A stretch of 64,000 nucleotides of DNA from Desulfamplus sp. (lineage in GTDB: Bacteria; Desulfobacterota; Desulfobacteria; Desulfobacterales; Desulfobacteraceae), in assembly GCA_015232455.1 (NCBI GenBank), contig JADFZQ010000013.1, forward strand, positions 1 through 64,000, in the 5' to 3' direction. Every line of letters begins with the position of its first letter. Within the stretch, counting starts at the first letter, position 1. This document shows positions 60,094 through 64,000 of the stretch, piece after piece. Made by a program: the position numbers and the translations under genes. The notes under the pieces were generated by a model that was not told the origin of the DNA, did no database searches, and saw only the letters and a program-made list of their open reading frames with translations.

Positions 60094-61434
60094 CTATTTT
60101 GTTTTAAGGAATGCGGGTAAGTGGGCAGCCTCTCTTGGTCCAACTGTGATTGTCCAACCAGGAAGCTCTTCTTCAACATCACCAGCAATTGCAGCAGCAT
60201 AACCCGGAATAATAAGCTCTTTATGAGCAACTTTGTCCATGATGCCAGATTTTTTAACAAAAGCACCAACGTCATCACCGCCAAATTTTCCAGCAGCCCA
60301 AGCTGTAAGAACAGATAGACCTTCAGAATCTTTGATAAGCAGCCAGCATGGAACTTTACTTGCCTCAATCTCACCAGATACAATAAAGTAGGTCAATGCA
60401 AAGTTAGTAGTTACAGCAACTGGAGAGTTTTCATTTGGATTACCAATTGGGTAAATACCTTCAGTAACTGTCATAGGTCTTTGAGGATCGGTAAATATAT
60501 TGAGTCTTTCAAGAAGGAGTGGGAAAATAGATTCTGGTCTAAAGTCAGATAAAACAACAATTCCGCCATATTTTGCTACAAACATAGCAGCAATAAGGGT
60601 CTCCATATCAAGGTTGGAAGCCATTTCGCATGGGAATGTAATAGTTGGGAAACCAAGTGCTTTATTGCCGGCTTTTAATGCAGCACGGCGGATTGCCACC
60701 TGATCTTCAAGAGCTTGTTTAATCTCTCTTGAACCTGAATCAATAACAATATCTTTAATTCCCATTCCAGTGAGCTTTTCTGTCAAAGGAATAAGATTTG
60801 CTACTGCATCTGCTTTAACAGCAATTGGAAGATCGTTTTCTTTTGCAATAGCACCCATAGCATCAATGTTTGCAGCAGTTGCACCGCAAATAAGAGGGCG
60901 TTTAAAGCCAGCAGCTTCAACACCAGCTTTCATAACATCAACATCTTCTGTCATTAAAACTACGTTGAACTCAGATTCTGAAGCGATCTTTTTAGCAACA
61001 GCAGCAAAAGCAGCAGCTCCTTTGCCAGCATCTTTTACGACAATAAGTTCTGGTCTTAAATTAAGTCCTACACGCTCATACTGGAACGCATTAAAGGCTT
61101 TAAGCTTTGCATTAAGAGCAGAATCATCTATATCTGAAGGGATTGTCGCAGCAAGAACGGTTGGGTTGAAAAAAGTCTTTTCATGTCTGTAAAGAACGGT
61201 CTCACCACCTGTTACTCTTTGACGTACGCCCTTTCCAAGTTTAACGGGACGAATTGGAGGTGCTGATGCTTCGGCAAGTTTCTCTTTTGCTTCGTCGGAA
61301 ACATAAGGACAACTGTCTAATTCAGCCTTTCCAGATGCCAAATTCATGGCAAAGGCAAGGCAGGTGGGAACACCACACTCCTTGCAGTTTGTCTTAGGAA
61401 GGAGTTTGAATATCTGTATTCCGGTTAACGCCAT
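60094..61434 (-). CDS. acsC: Corrinoid/iron-sulfur protein large subunit (CODH/ACS gamma)
   Basis: This 446-residue methyl carrier sits between AcsE and acetyl-CoA synthase. The N-terminal [4Fe-4S] motif has C17, C20, C25 and C42 (CX2CX4CX16C) in CKECGVPTCLAFAMN. The rest is a TIM barrel followed by a C-terminal corrinoid-interacting domain (about 330-446). Length is normal. No gene for the small subunit (AcsD) is present on this side of acsB. It needs a cobamide, linking it to the bzaF-cobT unit in the same window. Confidence 0.93.
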   Translation of the reverse strand: MALTGIQIFKLLPKTNCKECGVPTCLAFAMNLASGKAELDSCPYVSDEAKEKLAEASAPPIRPVKLGKGVRQRVTGGETVLYRHEKTFFNPTVLAATIPSDIDDSALNAKLKAFNAFQYERVGLNLRPELIVVKDAGKGAAAFAAVAKKIASESEFNVVLMTEDVDVMKAGVEAAGFKRPLICGATAANIDAMGAIAKENDLPIAVKADAVANLIPLTEKLTGMGIKDIVIDSGSREIKQALEDQVAIRRAALKAGNKALGFPTITFPCEMASNLDMETLIAAMFVAKYGGIVVLSDFRPESIFPLLLERLNIFTDPQRPMTVTEGIYPIGNPNENSPVAVTTNFALTYFIVSGEIEASKVPCWLLIKDSEGLSVLTAWAAGKFGGDDVGAFVKKSGIMDKVAHKELIIPGYAAAIAGDVEEELPGWTITVGPREAAHLPAFLKTK

Positions 61435-61478
61435 TGTTATCTCCTCTTTAATATATTATTTAATGTAGAGGCAAGTTT

Positions 61479-61520
61479 AACTTATATAGAGATAATTTAA
61501 AAATTGTCTCTATATAAGTT
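61479..61520. other. Intercistronic hairpin between acsB and acsC
   Basis: AACTTATATAGAGA and TCTCTATATAAGTT form a 14-bp perfect stem with a 14-nt AT-rich loop. On the transcribed minus strand no U-run follows, so it is better explained as an mRNA stabiliser, processing or attenuation site than as a full terminator. Confidence 0.5.
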
Positions 61521-61587
61521 TTTGATTATCTGCATCTACATATATTTAATTATAAATTATATAACTATCTAATTAGAAGACAAATAA

Positions 61588-63801
61588 TTATCCAATCAGA
61601 GGTTCCATACTAAGTGCTGGATGTCCTTTTTCCTGAAGGAAAGGCATGATCTCCTCTTCAGTGATTCCAACCGTCTCATCGGCGATCTTGTCATAAAGGT
61701 CTGGAACACCCATCTCAGCTCCTCTTTTCATTATACGATCTTTGAGCTCTTCTTTGAGCATCTTCGGCATCCAGACCATTCTTAAGAGTCCGCCATCACC
61801 AAGTATAAATTTGCCTTGTGTGATGTTGTGTTTAGAGTGTCCAACAAATCCAGGAGAAGATGCACCACCGCCCATTACACCAGCAAGTGTTGTAAACTTC
61901 ATACCGCATGGAGTATCACCAGTGTAATCACGACCAACAGTCATAACGCCATTGCATGATGGAAGCATTGCAGCAATACACTCACAGCAACCGCAAGTAG
62001 TCATTGGATCATGTACCATTGAGTAGAAGTTGTAATGGGTAACAGCACCTCTTGAGGCTTTTTGAACAAACTCATTAACACCTTTCCACTGCCCAAGTTT
62101 TGGATCAATACATTCGCCTTTTTCAATTGGCTGGTTTGGACCTGTTGGATTGATCTCATAAGAAGCACGGCAATCCATCCAGTTGTATGCACCGCAAAGA
62201 CCAGTTCTCTCTGGGCTTACAGAACAAACATGGCTTGGAGCAAATGACTGGCAGAGTGTGCATGAGTAGTAGGTCTCAACATCTTCATCTTTCATTTTGT
62301 CGACACGGGCATCACGAGTCTGGTATTCAGCTCTTGCTCTTGCTGTCATTTTGTCAACATCATCTTTTTTGGTAAAAAGTGTTACCTGAACTTTATCGAC
62401 TATTTTCTTGAAATCCTGATGGAATTTTGCATGAAGCACAACTCCAATATCTTTAAGTGTAAAGCCTTTGTCAATTGCCGCTTTGCTGATACGAACCCAT
62501 GAAATATCACGCTGACCAATGTGCATTATGCCTTGGATATAGTTGATAAGATGATGAATCTGACGTTCCATAATCGGCTCAAAATCTTCTTGAAATTCGC
62601 GTCCTGCGATCTGGACATAGATTCCAAGTGGGAATGTATCACCTTCTTTTAAGTCCCCAACATCTGGACCATCAACAATAACTTTACCATCTTCAATCTC
62701 ATTCATTTGAGCCATCTTTACAAGCTCTGTGCATTGAGTCTTTCCACCACCGCACTGTGCATAGAGATCGGCACCTCTTACACGCTCACCTTCAAAAGCA
62801 GGACCAAAAGCACATGGAATGTTAATCTCAGTTACATTAACCTTTAATCCTCTGATCTCAATTGATCTCTGGCACATCTCTTCATGTTTAACGTTGGTTA
62901 CAACATGCTCGTATGTGCAGATACCAGTTGGCAGAATTTCAGGAATATCAGTATCAGCAATTGTTGGGAAACCCCAGTTTACGCAGCCAGCAGCAGCAAC
63001 ACCCCACTCTGTTCCAATATCACCTAAAGCATTTACAAAGGCAAAAATTCTATCCTTGTTATATTTTAGAATGGTCTTGTAATCTCCGGGTTGAACACCA
63101 CCAAAAGCCATAGCAGCCCTGTTGGCAAAACCAAGGGCAAATACAGCAGATGAAATATCAGGACCAAAAGGAACAATACGAGTGTTCCATCCAATCTGAA
63201 CACCAGCTTGAATCAACTGCTCAATTACTGTCTGACCATTATGGTTGGCAGCACAGAAAATGTATAGATTTTTTTTCTGGTAATCTTCAACAATCATCTT
63301 TGCAATTTCAGGTGTTGGAGCAGCTCCTACAATAGCAGCAAAACCAGGAGCAGAACCATCAACGAACTCAACACCACGTTTTCTCAAAATGATGTCATCA
63401 GCAGGACCTGTCCAGATTTTTCCTGCTTCAAGATCAGGATCCTCATGTGGATAATAAAAATCAGGATGTGTTACTGATCTAATAGCTTCTTTAACCTCAT
63501 AAGCAATAATACCAGCCATACCTGCATCAAGAAGAGGTCCAAGATATGGAAGATGGTTTTTGCTTTTTACATGAGGTGGCAAAAGCCCCCTTGCAAATTC
63601 AAGAGGTTTTTTTAGGTTTTCAAGATTGGTTACTTTAAGACCTGTAAGAGAGTAAATTACTGGAAGATAATATCCAGTATTTGGAAATTCAACTTTTGTA
63701 TCTGCATTGTAGGTTTGAAGAGCATTTCTGTAAAGACCCTCCACCTCTGAAACAACTTTATATCCACCCTGAATAGCTGCAAATGCTATTAATTTAGACA
63801 T
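61588..63801 (-). CDS. acsB: Acetyl-CoA synthase (CODH/ACS complex)
   Basis: This 737-residue enzyme condenses CO, a methyl group from the corrinoid protein and CoA to acetyl-CoA. The A-cluster cysteines are all present: C514, C517, C526 and C536 (SCTLCQSFAPSHVCSVSPE..LCG) and C603/C605 in TTCGCCEC. Their spacing equals that of the Moorella enzyme (506, 509, 518, 528, 595, 597). Both the N-terminal CODH-docking region and the full-length organisation are kept. Ribosome-binding site GAGGAAAG. It is followed by acsC and acsE. Confidence 0.96.
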   Translation of the reverse strand: MSKLIAFAAIQGGYKVVSEVEGLYRNALQTYNADTKVEFPNTGYYLPVIYSLTGLKVTNLENLKKPLEFARGLLPPHVKSKNHLPYLGPLLDAGMAGIIAYEVKEAIRSVTHPDFYYPHEDPDLEAGKIWTGPADDIILRKRGVEFVDGSAPGFAAIVGAAPTPEIAKMIVEDYQKKNLYIFCAANHNGQTVIEQLIQAGVQIGWNTRIVPFGPDISSAVFALGFANRAAMAFGGVQPGDYKTILKYNKDRIFAFVNALGDIGTEWGVAAAGCVNWGFPTIADTDIPEILPTGICTYEHVVTNVKHEEMCQRSIEIRGLKVNVTEINIPCAFGPAFEGERVRGADLYAQCGGGKTQCTELVKMAQMNEIEDGKVIVDGPDVGDLKEGDTFPLGIYVQIAGREFQEDFEPIMERQIHHLINYIQGIMHIGQRDISWVRISKAAIDKGFTLKDIGVVLHAKFHQDFKKIVDKVQVTLFTKKDDVDKMTARARAEYQTRDARVDKMKDEDVETYYSCTLCQSFAPSHVCSVSPERTGLCGAYNWMDCRASYEINPTGPNQPIEKGECIDPKLGQWKGVNEFVQKASRGAVTHYNFYSMVHDPMTTCGCCECIAAMLPSCNGVMTVGRDYTGDTPCGMKFTTLAGVMGGGASSPGFVGHSKHNITQGKFILGDGGLLRMVWMPKMLKEELKDRIMKRGAEMGVPDLYDKIADETVGITEEEIMPFLQEKGHPALSMEPLIG

Positions 63802-63946
63802 ACTTTCCTCCTTCGTTGAGGATTTATCATTTTTTATGAAAAATATAGCACAAAAACAGAAGAGACTATTTACCTGTTTATATCATTATATAAAATCATT
63901 GCATCTCTTCTGATGACAAATCATACATATTATTAGGTCTTAAGAT

Positions 63947-64000
63947 TTAAGCTTCAAGTTTCTGACGATCAGCCATATCCATGAGAACTCTCTCTCTTGC
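63947..64000 (-). CDS. C-terminal end of an upstream acs-operon gene (partial)
   Basis: Seventeen codons and a stop (ARERVLMDMADRQKLEA) enter from the right edge, 145 bp upstream of acsB on the same strand. By context this could be the CODH catalytic subunit (acsA), but 17 residues do not allow identification. Confidence 0.45.
   Translation of the reverse strand, partial: ARERVLMDMADRQKLEA

Overview
This is a 64 kb, AT-rich (roughly one third G+C by eye), gene-dense chromosomal window. It most resembles an anaerobic sulfate-reducing Desulfobacterota (Desulfobacteraceae-like) genome. That assignment is inference. It rests on a CODH/acetyl-CoA synthase (Wood-Ljungdahl) cluster with a CooC-type maturation ATPase, an anaerobic-type lower-ligand (B12) gene under a cobalamin riboswitch, a PPi-dependent phosphofructokinase, and an acyl-CoA dehydrogenase/CoA-transferase pair beside a sigma-54 activator. 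No rRNA, tRNA, CRISPR array or prophage was recognised.

Layout. 1-8.1 kb: end of an ArsB/NhaD-like permease, a hybrid histidine kinase, PPi-PFK and a diguanylate cyclase. 8.3-11 kb: a polar amino-acid ABC transporter whose permease carries an extra N-terminal domain. 11.3-26.4 kb: a glycine-cleavage locus (lpdA, an Lrp-type regulator, gcvT, gcvH, gcvPA, gcvPB) interrupted twice. The first interruption is a ~7 kb island (13.7-21.1 kb) with a broken REP-associated transposase, a type III restriction-modification pair whose mod and res genes are separated by an array of cargo genes, and a HicBA pair. The second is a RelE-like toxin-antitoxin pair between gcvT and gcvH. 26.6-30.8 kb: a TetR / FAD dehydrogenase / ThDP-enzyme operon with a candidate operator. 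31.3-34.5 kb: lon and tsaB. 34.9-40.8 kb: acyl-CoA dehydrogenase, CoA-transferase and a sigma-54 activator, with a near-ideal sigma-54 promoter and paired upstream palindromes. 41-46.3 kb: nadK, an EamA transporter, then a cobalamin riboswitch followed by a ThiC paralogue (probably BzaF) and cobT. 46.4-58.9 kb: chemotaxis and signalling genes, cooC, ctpA, pyrE, a lipoprotein, a LysM protein, an M23 peptidase, gpsA, a TatD nuclease and an HPt protein. 59-64 kb: acsE, acsC, acsB and the tail of one more gene.

The most unusual structure is the mod-to-res interval. The 3' end of mod recurs three more times. Each copy is followed by a different cargo (Uma2 nuclease, a small protein with a truncated aspartic-protease partner, a second Uma2 nuclease, then res). 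This looks like a cassette array built at the mod stop codon. The window also carries dispersed repeats: 28-bp GTAG...CTAC palindromes (REP-like, matching the broken RAYT gene), hairpins with TTGACAACTT arms, and two ~125-bp elements with related ends and different cores.

Functional links. CooC, the Acs genes and corrinoid synthesis (BzaF, CobT) all serve acetyl-CoA chemistry that depends on a corrinoid protein. The Lrp-type regulator and lpdA probably belong functionally with gcvTHP. All calls come from reading motifs and ORFs; no database search was run.
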